A stretch of 64,000 bases of DNA from Chrysochromulina parva (Eukaryota > Haptophyta > Prymnesiales > Chrysochromulinaceae). Position 1 is the stretch's first letter; each line of letters opens with the position of its first letter. Where the stretch lies: positions 1-64,000 of the forward strand of contig PJAB01000004.1 in the NCBI GenBank assembly GCA_002887195.1, given 5' to 3'. Shown in pieces: positions 46,363 to 55,871 of the stretch. The position numbers and the translations under genes are program-made. The notes beneath the pieces were generated by a model, which worked only from the letters and a program-made list of their open reading frames with translations, had not been told where the DNA came from and did not search any database.

Positions 46363-47032
46363 CCGACATCCAACGCACGAGGTGGCCAGGCGACGGGGTG
46401 AGAGCTCACGATGGCGAAATGCGACGGGGTGAGAGCTCTAGAATCCGCCAAACCCACAACCTCTTACGGCTCCGAAATGGACCGTGAAGCGTGCGTCGGT
46501 ACAGAGGTGTGTCTCTTTCTTGCTCGAGTCGGCTGTCTCCGAGCATTGAAAGCCGGTGTGCGTGACACGAAACCGCGTGTGGCGGGCTGACTGGCGGGCG
46601 CGAGTCCGACTCCGAGCGGAGTGGTGCGTTGCACTCATGCAGTCGGGTTGACGCGTCGAACTTTGATTTGACCACGTGTTTACAGCCGAGCTTTACGATG
46701 ACAGTACAGAGCGTGTACGCCGTGAGGCCGGAGGGTAGAGCCTGCGCACCGGGGCCGCCCGGGCGCCACCGAGCACCGTTAGAGCACCGTGCAGGTGCAC
46801 CGACGATTAGTTACACGGGTGCGTTGTTCCATTGTAAGTTTGCGAACCCCGCGTCGGTCACACATATCACATGCCGGTTGCCGGAAGCCTTGTTCTATAC
46901 GCTATACTGTATGCTCGCTATGCGGACCCGACGGGTAGATCGCTAAGCGTGAGACGCTGAGACGGGAGCGGAGTGCTTTTCCGCTCCCCTATCCGTCACA
47001 CTCCGATCTCCGTGACTCGTCCGACTCACGCG
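46363..47032. other. Convergent gap
   Basis: Lies between the SFI1-like gene and the RGS-kinase gene. It holds a repeated GACGGGGTGAGAGCTC (about 46393 and 46424) and an inverted GAGCGGAG...CTTTTCCGCTCC at 46967-46987. Short open frames only, no gene. Confidence 0.45.
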
Positions 47033-50000
47033 TCACAGCAATGATACGCTGGACTCCATGAACTCCACGTACTCCGCCTCGATGGCGTGTTTGGACACAA
47101 AGTCCCACCCGTTGATGACGATCGAATCGTGCTGGGTGCTGGGCGCCGACTGGACCTTGCTCTCGCTGTCGGCCATGCGCACAGCCACGTCGACGGCCGC
47201 GCGCTGCTTCTTCCTGAGCTTGTGCTCAGCCTCCTTCATGCGCGAGCGGTCTTCGACGTACGAACGGAGAGGCGAGGGCAGGCGAGCCTGGTCGACAAGC
47301 TCCCACTCCGGGTTGCGCCAGTACTTGTGCGCCTTGACCATGGCAAACGCGGCCGGCGTGTTGGCATGCTTGCCACCGCCGAGCCGCTTCTCGACCTTCC
47401 ACTCGGTGAGTTGCCGAATTAGGTCGTGCAGCTGCTCGTCCCGCCTGCCCTCCTCGTTCAGCAGATAGGGCTTGCGCCACTCGACCTTATGGTCGATGAA
47501 GCGCGGCTCGTCGCCGTAGGGCAGCTGCTGCTCGCTCATTTCGTAGAGCAGTACGCCGAGCGTGTACCAATCGGCCGGCCCCGAGTACTTCGGGGCGCCC
47601 TTGCGTCTCCCATGCCTCACCTCGGGTGCCATGTAGCACGGTGTGCCGCACAATTCTGCCGAGAAGGGCATGCTGCCCGTGCCCCCGACCGCGAGCCCAA
47701 AGTCGATGAGGCGCACGTGGCCAGCCGCGTCGAGCAGCAGGTTCTCGGGCTTCAAGTCGCGATACAGGATGAAGAGGGAGTGCAGGTAGCCGAGCATGCA
47801 AGTCACCTCGAGGCCAACGAAGCGCACCTGACTTGGGGTGAGCCGCTCGTCGGTGAGCGCAAAGACGGAGAGGTCGCCGCCCGGGCACGCGTCCATAACG
47901 AGCACAACGTACGCCGCGTTCTGGAAGGAGTAGGCGAGGTTGACCACGAGCGCGTGGTGCATCTTGGCATGCAGCTGCTTCTCGAGCAGCACGATCTCGC
48001 GCCAATCTGCGCCTTGGCCAAAGCCGCCCTTGAGCTCCGACTTTTTCATCACTTTCATCGCGTACACTTTGCCGCAGTCGCGCTTGACTACCTCGAGCAC
48101 CTGTCCGAAGCCGCCCTCGCCCAGGATCTTGATCGCCTTGAACTGCTCCATGGACGGCACCACCAAAGTCTTCTGCAGCAGCGAGAGCACGTAGTTGTAC
48201 TGTGACGAGGCGAGGAAGCCGGCGAGGCAGGCGGCCTCGAGGGCCCCCGTGACCGCCTGCTGCACGGGGTCGAAGATCGTGCGCAGCTTGGCGGGCGCCA
48301 TGGCGGGCGCATCGGCGGCCACGTGAGCCTCGAGCTCGTTGATTGAGCTTGCCATCAGGCAGCCGATGGCCCGGGGGGCGTCAGGCGCCAAGAATTTGGC
48401 AAAGGTCTGTCGTACGAGTGCGAGCACAAGCTGCGGGTCGGGCTCAGCCCTGATGGCGCGCAGCTCTGTGACGAACTCGAGCTGATGCATCGGCACGCCA
48501 CCCAGCGTGAAGGCGAGCACCTTGGGGAGCGGTGCCAGCTCCGCCGCGCTCGTATCCTTGGAGACTGCGCGCGGCATCGCGACCATCGAGAGGCGTGAGG
48601 CGAAGCCAAACAGGCTGCCAAGCACTCCCCTCTCGTCGCTCCGGTTGGCCGGCGGTGAAGGCGCACGCGCCCCATCTGCCGGCGCCTCCTCCGCCCGCGC
48701 GGCCGCTTCAGGCTTGAAGATGCTGATGGGCGCCGAGGCGGGCGCCGTGGGCGGTGGCGCCTGCTGGTCCAGCGAGCGCACGTAACGCGTGAAAATGGTG
48801 AGGTACGCGGGGTTGGACAGGATGTGGCGCATATCAATGGGCGCGCGCAGCCCCTCGGGCAGAACGACCTCCTTGTAGTCCGAGGCAAAGTCGCGGTTCA
48901 GTCGCGAAAGGCGTTTCGCCTGGTCGACGGCGAGCAGGCAGAAAAACTTGCCCATGAGCTCATCGTTCCCTTCAAAGAGCGTCTGCAAGTAATCGGCGCG
49001 CAGGCGCAGCAGAACCGCCTCGTCACTGTCGACCACCACGCTCGCGGCCGCGGTGCCACCGAGTAGCAACGAGCGTTCCCCAAAGACTTCTCCCGCAGTG
49101 CGGTGGCCGACGCACACTGACTGCGCCCGCCCCTTCAATTGTAGCTCCACTCGGCAACTACCATCCACCACTTGATAGAGGGCGCGTTGATCGTCGCCCT
49201 CCTTGATGACCAAGTGCCCGCGCTTGAGCCGCAGCGAGTCCGCGCCGCGCAGGAAGAGGCGCCACTGCTCCTGCGTGAGCTTCGCGAGCTCTGAGTGAAC
49301 CGCGAGGTTGGCTGCGCCACCCGCCACGCCGCCGCCAACATGGGCGCCTACCGCATTGGCACTGCCGCTGCCCTTCATCATGACCAGCACGGCGTTGTCG
49401 ACGACGCCAGAGCCGCGCATGTCGGCAGTGACCACTTCCGGCGCGCTCTCCTCCTGTTCGGCCTTCTGGATCTTGGAGAGCTCGGACATGTCCATCGCGT
49501 GGACACGTGCGCTCTCAATAGAGCGACTCACGTGGTCGCGGATGGAGGCCGAGACGACGAGACTGAGTGACAAGGACTTGCACTCAATGTCGATAACGCC
49601 CTGCCACTTGCCCGGAACGGGGCTGCTGCTGCCACTGCCTCTGCCCTCAACGAACGCCGCGTCCGGTAGCCGCACGGACAACACGTCCGCGAGGGGAATC
49701 ACGCGATGGCTACTGAAGCCGAAGAGGGCGAAGTCGAAGCATGCGTGCGTCTTGAAAAGGTACAGCTTACCGGAATGGCTTTGACCGTCGACCACAGAGT
49801 TCTCCTCGATTGAGACGGCACAGTCGCAGTGCAGCACCAGCTCAAGGTTCGCGGGCAGCCCGAAGCCTATCGCCACCTCTCTCGACGGCCGGTCGAGGCT
49901 CTCCGGAAGGATTGCGAGCGCCGCGTCCGAACGGCCGCCACCGCCCCATCGCGGCTGCGGCGCCGCCGATTGGAAGAGCGAGTTGCGCATGCCGGCAGAT

Positions 50001-50419
50001 ATCTCCGAGATGCGTTCGGCGAGCATGCCACCGAGCAGCCGAAAGAAGCCGCCAGCGAGCTGCGGGTTGCTCGATAGCATCTGCATGAGCTCGTATTGGG
50101 GTACGTCAATGACGGTCACGGTGTCGCTGGACGCCTCAAGCGTGACCGTCGCCGTCTGCCCAAGAAGAAATGAAAGCTCACCGAGAAGCGAGCCCTTGCC
50201 GCGCGTGCCGATCGACTTATACGCTCCTCTGCGCTCGCGCATCATGATGACAATCTCTCCCTCGACGATGAGGAAGACGCTGCTGACATTCTGGCCATCG
50301 ACGATGAGCCGATCGCCGCGCTGGAGAGTTCGCTGCTTTCCGGCTCTGAGAAAAAAGTGCATGATCTTCTCGGCGCTGGAGCCCTTCGAGAGCAGCGATA
50401 CCGATTGGTTCGCGCCCAT
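47033..50419 (-). CDS. AGC-family protein kinase with CNB, GRAM-like, CNB and RGS domains
   Basis: 1128 residues starting MGANQSVSLLS, an N-myristoylation pattern (Gly2, Ser6). Order: CNB fold 1 at about 20-140 (GDRLIVDGQ, LIVEGEIVIM, LLGELSFLLGQTATVTLEA); a GRAM-like module at about 190-300 (GKLYLFKTHACFDFALFGF, SHRVIPLADVLSVRL); CNB fold 2 at about 385-500 (LVIKEGDDQRALYQVVDG, VFGERSLLLGGTAAASVVV); an RGS-homology domain at about 530-750, interrupted by a disordered insert; and the kinase at 757-1020 (GEGGFGQVLEV, AMKVMKK, YRDLKPENLLL, DFGLA, GTPCYMAPEV) with a C-terminal tail. RGS directly before an AGC kinase is the GRK layout, while two CNBs are the PKG layout. Both CNB phosphate-binding cassettes lack the usual arginine, so cyclic-nucleotide binding is doubtful. 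The kinase itself has all catalytic residues. No intron. Confidence 0.92.
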   Translation of the reverse strand: MGANQSVSLLSKGSSAEKIMHFFLRAGKQRTLQRGDRLIVDGQNVSSVFLIVEGEIVIMMRERRGAYKSIGTRGKGSLLGELSFLLGQTATVTLEASSDTVTVIDVPQYELMQMLSSNPQLAGGFFRLLGGMLAERISEISAGMRNSLFQSAAPQPRWGGGGRSDAALAILPESLDRPSREVAIGFGLPANLELVLHCDCAVSIEENSVVDGQSHSGKLYLFKTHACFDFALFGFSSHRVIPLADVLSVRLPDAAFVEGRGSGSSSPVPGKWQGVIDIECKSLSLSLVVSASIRDHVSRSIESARVHAMDMSELSKIQKAEQEESAPEVVTADMRGSGVVDNAVLVMMKGSGSANAVGAHVGGGVAGGAANLAVHSELAKLTQEQWRLFLRGADSLRLKRGHLVIKEGDDQRALYQVVDGSCRVELQLKGRAQSVCVGHRTAGEVFGERSLLLGGTAAASVVVDSDEAVLLRLRADYLQTLFEGNDELMGKFFCLLAVDQAKRLSRLNRDFASDYKEVVLPEGLRAPIDMRHILSNPAYLTIFTRYVRSLDQQAPPPTAPASAPISIFKPEAAARAEEAPADGARAPSPPANRSDERGVLGSLFGFASRLSMVAMPRAVSKDTSAAELAPLPKVLAFTLGGVPMHQLEFVTELRAIRAEPDPQLVLALVRQTFAKFLAPDAPRAIGCLMASSINELEAHVAADAPAMAPAKLRTIFDPVQQAVTGALEAACLAGFLASSQYNYVLSLLQKTLVVPSMEQFKAIKILGEGGFGQVLEVVKRDCGKVYAMKVMKKSELKGGFGQGADWREIVLLEKQLHAKMHHALVVNLAYSFQNAAYVVLVMDACPGGDLSVFALTDERLTPSQVRFVGLEVTCMLGYLHSLFILYRDLKPENLLLDAAGHVRLIDFGLAVGGTGSMPFSAELCGTPCYMAPEVRHGRRKGAPKYSGPADWYTLGVLLYEMSEQQLPYGDEPRFIDHKVEWRKPYLLNEEGRRDEQLHDLIRQLTEWKVEKRLGGGKHANTPAAFAMVKAHKYWRNPEWELVDQARLPSPLRSYVEDRSRMKEAEHKLRKKQRAAVDVAVRMADSESKVQSAPSTQHDSIVINGWDFVSKHAIEAEYVEFMESSVSLL

Positions 50420-50549
50420 GGCCGACTGTCTCCCTGCTGGAGGCACACCGTCGCCGGCCGGCGACCCTTCCCTATTGGTTTTGGTGCGAGGCTCCAGAAA
50501 ATATCAGGACAAGTCAAGTTGTTGCTGCTTGGCAGTCGGGCGTGTTTAC
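50420..50549. promoter_or_regulatory. Divergent kinase/UBC promoter
   Basis: 130 bp between opposed starts, with AAGTCAAG at about 50513 and GTGTTTACATG (a degenerate relative of GTTCACA) next to the UBC start. Confidence 0.4.
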
Positions 50550-51983
50550 ATGTACATGTATAAAAAAGTGCCTGACAAAGTTGTTTCAAAGTACTTTGAT
50601 GGCGCGGACGACAGGTTATACGTCGCTAGTGAATCACCACGCGGCCGCGACGCCTTTGGGCGCTTTGCCGAGGAGATGTCGAGTGCTTCGACGTCACGAT
50701 TGATGGGCGAGCTGCGCGACCTATCTCAGCAGACGTTGCCGATAGTCTTCGCGCTGCCCGAGGAGTCGAATATCCACCACTGGCACGCACTCATCCTGGG
50801 CCCGCCATGCACGCCGTACTCGTTCGGCATGTTCCACTTTGACCTGCGCTTCCCGTCTGACTACCCCAACTCCCCGCCCAAGGTCAGCATTCTGACTACC
50901 TCCGGTGGGCAGGTTCGCTTCAACCCGAACTTATACGCCACGGGCAAGGTGTGCCTCTCCATCCTGGGGACGTGGCGGGCAGAGCACTCCGGTGAGCAGT
51001 GGTCTGCGGCACAGAGCGTGCAGTCCGTGCTGCTATCCATCCAGAGTCTCATGCACGACGCGCCGTACCACAACGAGCCCGGCTTCGAAGAGGACGACGG
51101 CTCAGGCGACGTGCAACGGTACAATGAGAAGATCATGCACGAGACGCTGCGCGTGGGCGTGTGCGAGGTGATGGAGGACACGCTCGAGCAGCGCGCCGTC
51201 TCGAGCAACGGTGCGCATCCGGCCTTCGCCAACGTGCGCAGATGCTTCTTCTGCATGTACTGCGAACGGCACATGGCGGAGGTGGAGCGGATGAGCGAGC
51301 GCAAGGATCTCAAGGACGGGTCGGCCTTCAAGATGATGCCATTCGAGTGTCCGTCCAATGGCATGCACGGCGCGTACCAGTGGGCGAAGACGCGCGCGCG
51401 CCTGGAGGCGATTCGCGCGGCGCTGCTCGCGGAGATAGAGAGCTGGCGCGAGACGGGCGCCGAGCAGACGCTGATGCTCAAGGAGAAGCACGATGCGTCG
51501 GTGTCGAGCTGTGTGCACCACCTGCAGCAGCAGGAGGAGCGCCTCAGGCTCGAGCCACTGCAGGGCGCATCGGCGGGGCCGTCGTGCGCAAACGCGTGCG
51601 TGTGGGAGGCGAGCATCTTCGGCCCATCCGATTCGGATTGGGACGGCGGCATGTTCTCGGTCGAGATCGTCTTCCCTCCTGACTTTCCGGAGTCGCCTCC
51701 CTTCGTCACCTTCCTTACACCCATGTTCCATCCGCAGATCTCACCCGCGGGCGTGCCGTATCTGCGCTCAGTGCTCATGTGGCACTGCTGTGAGCCCAAG
51801 GACCGCACAGTCCGCTCGCTCGTCAGCCAGCTCATCCAGCTTCTTGCGGCGGACCCCTCGCCTGAGCCCGCCACGCATCTCAACCTCGAAGCGGCCGGCC
51901 TCCGCTTCTCGCGCATCGCGGACGAGCAAAAGGAGTACAAGCGCCGTGTCAAGCGGTGCGTACAGCGCTCCATGGACGGCTGA
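50550..51983 (+). CDS. Tandem ubiquitin-conjugating (E2) protein: UBE2Z-like active domain plus inactive UBC domain
   Basis: 477 residues. UBC domain 1 (about 40-200) resembles UBE2Z/UBE2O: HHWHALILGPPCTPYSFGMF, FPSDYPNSPPKV, RFNPNLYATGKVCLSILGTW with catalytic Cys135, then QSVLLSIQSLMHDAPYHNEP. A Cys/helical linker follows (RRCFFCMYCERHMAEVERMS). UBC domain 2 (about 345-470) keeps the fold (EASIFGPSDSDWDGGMFSVE, FPPDFPESPPFVTFLTPMFH), but the active-site line reads GVPYLRSVLM. The position equivalent to the catalytic Cys is therefore Tyr and the domain should be a UEV-like pseudo-E2. The frame upstream of 50550 (open from 49983) is antisense to the kinase gene and rejected. Intronless. Confidence 0.9.
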   Translation: MYMYKKVPDKVVSKYFDGADDRLYVASESPRGRDAFGRFAEEMSSASTSRLMGELRDLSQQTLPIVFALPEESNIHHWHALILGPPCTPYSFGMFHFDLRFPSDYPNSPPKVSILTTSGGQVRFNPNLYATGKVCLSILGTWRAEHSGEQWSAAQSVQSVLLSIQSLMHDAPYHNEPGFEEDDGSGDVQRYNEKIMHETLRVGVCEVMEDTLEQRAVSSNGAHPAFANVRRCFFCMYCERHMAEVERMSERKDLKDGSAFKMMPFECPSNGMHGAYQWAKTRARLEAIRAALLAEIESWRETGAEQTLMLKEKHDASVSSCVHHLQQQEERLRLEPLQGASAGPSCANACVWEASIFGPSDSDWDGGMFSVEIVFPPDFPESPPFVTFLTPMFHPQISPAGVPYLRSVLMWHCCEPKDRTVRSLVSQLIQLLAADPSPEPATHLNLEAAGLRFSRIADEQKEYKRRVKRCVQRSMDG

Positions 51984-52544
51984 GTGGCGCAGCCTCGGCA
52001 CTCGCGCACGGTGGCTGTCCTGCTGACGTGATTTCACGATAATCATGGCGCGCTCTCTACGCGGCCGGTCGGCGGTTGCTGTGAGCGTGAGTCGAACACC
52101 TCGAACTGAACTCTGTGGAGGGGCGGCGGTGACCGGTAGGTACAGCTGAGGTAGTAGCTATGTAGGTACTGCTATACGTACGAAAGCTTGCAGGCCATCT
52201 ATACGCAATTATATACGCAATACTACGGCCTTGCAAATTACCAAATACGCGGCCGTGCCGACGCCCGTGACGCGTGAGCGGCGCGTGTCACTTCGCAGGG
52301 AATTTCATTTCGCATTTCTTAATTTCTACTTGACCAATGATTACCCCCAAGATTACCGTTGCAACGCAACAAACACGCCTGACACGCACGCCTTTTCGGG
52401 GCTTGTGGGAGTGTTTGTCTGGCCGAGAGGTGGGAAGAGGTGGCCCTGAAACGAACGTACAGTACGAAGTGCACGAACGAAGTGCGATCAAACACGTGGC
52501 CCCAGCTTTCTCGACCCCTGACTTCTGCAACGAAGAAAGGAGAC
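51984..52544. other. Upstream region of the ADP-ribosyltransferase gene
   Basis: 561 bp between two plus-strand genes. 52200-52330 is AT-richer with duplicated ATACGCAAT and a run AATTTCATTTCGCATTTCTTAA. The frame of the next gene is open from 52440 but begins with GTG. No gene. Confidence 0.45.
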
Positions 52545-54614
52545 ATGAAGCGCGAACGGGACGCCGGCGGCTCGCCGCCCCCTCGGAATCGTCCGGGGTG
52601 CTCGGCCTCGTCCTCGAGCAATGATGATGTAGATCGCATGCTCAACATCCTGAGAGCCGGCCCTATCAGCGAGGCAGACACTATAAGCGGGGATTCGGGT
52701 GTTGTCCGACAAGCGATCATGAGGCTTCAGGAAGAGCTGGGGCGCGCTCACGAAGCTCTTGAGGCGCTTGTGAAGGAAGAGGCGCCAACGTCGCGCGCCG
52801 GCTATCTCAAGACGCTCGAGGACCAGATCGGCCCTCCGCCTGAAGATCGCTCCTGGCGAGACGAGTGGGTTCGCATTAAGGTTGCATCGAACAAGCGCGA
52901 TGGCAAGCACGACAAGGCAAACGAAGAGTACGTGCGTGAGAACGAGAGTCTCGATAAGAAGATCGTGTCGCTCTCGGACGCCGTCAAGCGTGCGACCGAC
53001 ATGGGCTGGCCGGTGAAACGCGCCGAGTGCTTGCGCGTACTTTCGAACCCGGATGTGAATGCCATCTTGGCGGAAGCCCTCTCCTCAAAGAACGGTCGCT
53101 ACTCGGCGTCGACGCATGCGCTCTTCAACGTCATTCATATGCAGCGCCACACTCAGCGCCAAAAGAAACTCGAGCTCCCTAAGCGCATCTATTGGTATCG
53201 AACCGGAAAGGACTCACTCGCCGACCGCGATCCTCGTTGGGCCGACCCGTCAGTAGAGAGGGGCGACGCGACGGGCTTTCGTGGGCTGAGTGGCTCTTCG
53301 CTCGTCACTGGCACTTGCAGCGCTTCGAAGGATGTGTTCGGCGAGGGTGGCTTCGTCGTGCGCTCGCGCGGGAGCGACGGCAAGCATGTTTGGACGACGC
53401 AGGATTCTGACGTGGTGTGCTTCGAGACGGCCGAGGACGACGAGTTTGGGTGCCACTCGCCGGTGATGACGAGCAAAGAGAGCGGCGTGTTCCCGCCCAA
53501 TTGCCTTTTTCGTCTTAAGAAGGTGGAGAAGGCCGGCGAATGGGAGTCTCCCTTCCCAGGCGTCTTCCCGCGGCAGCGGCTTCTGGTCTTCACGGCGACG
53601 TACCGGAAGCCGAATGACGTCTGGTGCAGCGATGACGCCGATGCAGAGGTGCCCAAATGCCCGGAGCAGTCGGCTGGCGCGAAGCTGTGTGGAGTCACCG
53701 ACCTGGTCACGCTGAGCTACGCGTGCCGCAAAGAGTTTGCGAGCGGCCTCGACGATGTGCTCGCGCGCCCGGTGCTCACGATGGAACTCGAGTGGAATCG
53801 GGACCTGGAGTGGACCGATTGGACGGGGCGCCACTACAATGCGCGCGACGAGTACGAGTACGTTTGTGGCCCGGCGGAGAAGAAAGAGAAATGCACGCCG
53901 GGCACACGCGATGCAGAGAATGGGGGCTACATGCCCACAGATTTCCTAAAGCGCGTGAACAACTTCATTCTCGACCGGCGGAAGCAGGGGCACGGAACCT
54001 TCCTGGAAGAGGAGCATGCCTTACTCAAGCTCGACGAGGTGCTCGCTATCCGGCTGTACTCCGGCCCGGGTTTCCAGCCCATCAACACCTTCTTGCGCAA
54101 CGTGAGCAAATTGGACGGCCAGTTCCGCGAGCAGCTCGCGCGCCATGCGAGCCTCACGTTCGTGGCCACCACGCGCCACGTCATCAATGGGATTCGTAAG
54201 CTGAGCGCTGTGTCGACAGCCGAGGAGGCAGGCATATGCCTCTGGCGCGGCGCACGCGGCGAGCTTCCGAAGACGTTTTGGCTCGCGGATGAAATCGGCA
54301 CCATCGTCGCTACGGAGACGGCCTTCATGTCCACCTCGGCCGAGCGCGAGACGGCGCTGCACTACATGGCTGGCAGCGGCGCGTCAAACCTCCTGTGGTG
54401 CCTCAAATGCGGCCCTGAGAATGACGCAGGCTACCACCAAGGCGCGAACATTAGCCTGCTCTCGCAGTTTGCGGGTGAGAAGGAGTGGCTCTTTCCGCCG
54501 TTGACGATGATGGAGATTCAAGTTCAAGTGAACGTGCCTCCAGCAAGCGCCCAGGTCGTGGAGGAAAACGGCAAGCGATTTGTCATTGTCGAGGCGGTAC
54601 CAACGTTTGTCTAG
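52545..54614 (+). CDS. Arginine-type mono-ADP-ribosyltransferase domain protein
   Basis: 689 residues from the first ATG (MKRERDAGGSPPPRN). The C-terminal 200 residues carry the R-S-ExE fold of NAD-dependent mono-ADP-ribosyltransferases: R568 in ICLWRGARGE, S596-T-S598 in AFMSTSAERETALHYM, and E645-x-E647 in ISLLSQFAGEKEWLFPPLT. This is the same motif order as eukaryotic ecto-ARTs (ARTC). The N-terminal 160 residues are charged coiled coil (QAIMRLQEELGRAHEALEAL). The middle 300 residues (LPKRIYWYRTGKDSLADRD, CGVTDLVTLSYACRKEF) are unrecognised and contain many Trp and Cys. There is no signal peptide, so it is probably intracellular. The target is unknown; the ExE spacing points to arginine modification. 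Confidence 0.8.
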   Translation: MKRERDAGGSPPPRNRPGCSASSSSNDDVDRMLNILRAGPISEADTISGDSGVVRQAIMRLQEELGRAHEALEALVKEEAPTSRAGYLKTLEDQIGPPPEDRSWRDEWVRIKVASNKRDGKHDKANEEYVRENESLDKKIVSLSDAVKRATDMGWPVKRAECLRVLSNPDVNAILAEALSSKNGRYSASTHALFNVIHMQRHTQRQKKLELPKRIYWYRTGKDSLADRDPRWADPSVERGDATGFRGLSGSSLVTGTCSASKDVFGEGGFVVRSRGSDGKHVWTTQDSDVVCFETAEDDEFGCHSPVMTSKESGVFPPNCLFRLKKVEKAGEWESPFPGVFPRQRLLVFTATYRKPNDVWCSDDADAEVPKCPEQSAGAKLCGVTDLVTLSYACRKEFASGLDDVLARPVLTMELEWNRDLEWTDWTGRHYNARDEYEYVCGPAEKKEKCTPGTRDAENGGYMPTDFLKRVNNFILDRRKQGHGTFLEEEHALLKLDEVLAIRLYSGPGFQPINTFLRNVSKLDGQFREQLARHASLTFVATTRHVINGIRKLSAVSTAEEAGICLWRGARGELPKTFWLADEIGTIVATETAFMSTSAERETALHYMAGSGASNLLWCLKCGPENDAGYHQGANISLLSQFAGEKEWLFPPLTMMEIQVQVNVPPASAQVVEENGKRFVIVEAVPTFV

Positions 54615-54720
54615 CGCTCCCAGGTATTCGAGGCTCGGGAGACTTGTAATCGGAAGTCAGACAACGGGTTGGGGGGAGCTTTTTGGATAAAGAACTTTCA
54701 CATGTTCCAGTACCGGCAAG

Positions 54721-54760
54721 CCGTGAAGCGTGATCGTGTTGGTGTGAAGCGTGATCGTAC
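54721..54760 (+). repeat. Tandem GTGAAGCGTGATCGT duplication upstream of the CS-domain gene
   Basis: GTGAAGCGTGATCGT occurs at about 54723 and again at about 54744, separated by GTTGGT. It lies in the presumed 5' UTR, 40-75 bp before the start codon at 54798. Confidence 0.7.
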
Positions 54761-54797
54761 GAACTTTGGGTCGCGACTTGAGCATTGGCGCACGATC

Positions 54798-55298
54798 ATG
54801 GCCCTTCAGCTGGTCCCTGTCGACGACAAGAACGGCGGCACGACGGCGTGGGGACGCTTTGAGCAGACCAAGGAGGACGTGACTTGCTTCATCAAGCTTC
54901 CAGAAGGCACGCGCGCCAAGATGCTCAAGGTGAACATCACAAGCACCACGGTTAGCGCCTCGCTCGCCAAAGGCAACGCACTGATGCACGGCACGCTGGT
55001 CGCGGGCATCCTTGCCGATGACAGCTATTGGGAGATAAACGACGGGACGCTCGAGCTGCACCTCGTCAAGGAGCGGCGAGCAAAGGCGTGCGGGCGCGAG
55101 AATATCGAAGGCTGGTGGCCCTGTGTTCTCCACACAGATTCGGTTCTGGACGTGAGGCTGTGCGACAAGGAACCCTTCCTGCTCGGCGAGATGGATGACC
55201 TGCAGCAGAACAGCATGCGCTCGATGATTGCACGTATGGTGGGCTCTGACGACCCCACAGACGGCAGGGCGCCGACGCTCGACCCACTTATAGACTGA
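54798..55298 (+). CDS. CS-domain (NudC/p23-like) protein, NUDCD2-like
   Basis: 166 residues from the ATG at 54798; the frame is open upstream to 54669 without another convincing start. The CS domain fills residues 10-110: TTAWGRFEQTKEDVTCFIKL, PEGTRAKMLKVNITSTTVSA, HGTLVAGILADDSYWEINDG, TLELHLVKER, WWPCVLHTD. The PxGT+AxxhxV and WxhxDG positions match NudC-type CS domains, which act as HSP90 co-chaperones. The C-terminal helical tail (LLGEMDDLQQNSMRSMIARM) resembles the NUDCD2 tail. Intronless, 180 bp after the ART gene. Confidence 0.8.
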   Translation: MALQLVPVDDKNGGTTAWGRFEQTKEDVTCFIKLPEGTRAKMLKVNITSTTVSASLAKGNALMHGTLVAGILADDSYWEINDGTLELHLVKERRAKACGRENIEGWWPCVLHTDSVLDVRLCDKEPFLLGEMDDLQQNSMRSMIARMVGSDDPTDGRAPTLDPLID

Positions 55299-55871
55299 GG
55301 GCATGGACAGTTCCGGCAGAGCTTAACGGCATAAGAGCCATCGGAAGAGGAACCGCGCCACATGCAAGATACGGCGCACGAGAGGCTCGGAGCGCGACCT
55401 CCGGCACTCCGACAGCCCCACGACAGGATAGACTCATAGACAGGGATAGGAATCCTACATCGGTCATCGCGGACGGGAAACAACAATCCCGCAAGACATG
55501 TATGCAATGAGTCAAGGATACAACAGGGAAAGGTAATCCTGCAAAACATCTCCGCGGGTATAACCATTACCATACGCACGTGAGCCGTACCTTAGTAGCT
55601 GCAGGTCCCGTATGCAGGTATGTTGCAACTCAAGCGTCGTCAAGTTCTACCGCTGCGATGAGCCACACCTCCGTCCATAGCGATAGAGGCCCTCGCCTCT
55701 TGCTTGGGGGAGTCTTGGGGGTAGGTGCGTTCAGCGCGTTGTGTTGAGCAGCATCAGATGAGCGCTTACCCTGCTCGACCGCAGTTAGAATTTTTTTCTT
55801 GCTGTCGCTCTGGCACTAGCCGCCGCCTCGCCTGACGCTTCCCTCCTGTAGCTGTCGAGGCCTGGGCTGCG
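55299..55871. other. Gap between CS-domain and coiled-coil genes
   Basis: 573 bp between plus-strand genes. It contains a near-duplicate ACAACAATCCCGCAAGACAT / GGTAATCCTGCAAAACAT pair (about 55479 and 55532). No gene or RNA family recognised. Confidence 0.45.

Noticed and set aside
47033..50419. Calling the kinase a cGMP-dependent protein kinase
   Set aside because: Both CNB cassettes lack the conserved Arg, and the kinase is preceded by an RGS domain, so the PKG name would mislead.
49983..50549. Upstream part of the 666-codon frame containing the UBC protein
   Set aside because: This part is antisense to the kinase gene's 5' end. The UBC-like protein begins after the promoter, at 50550.
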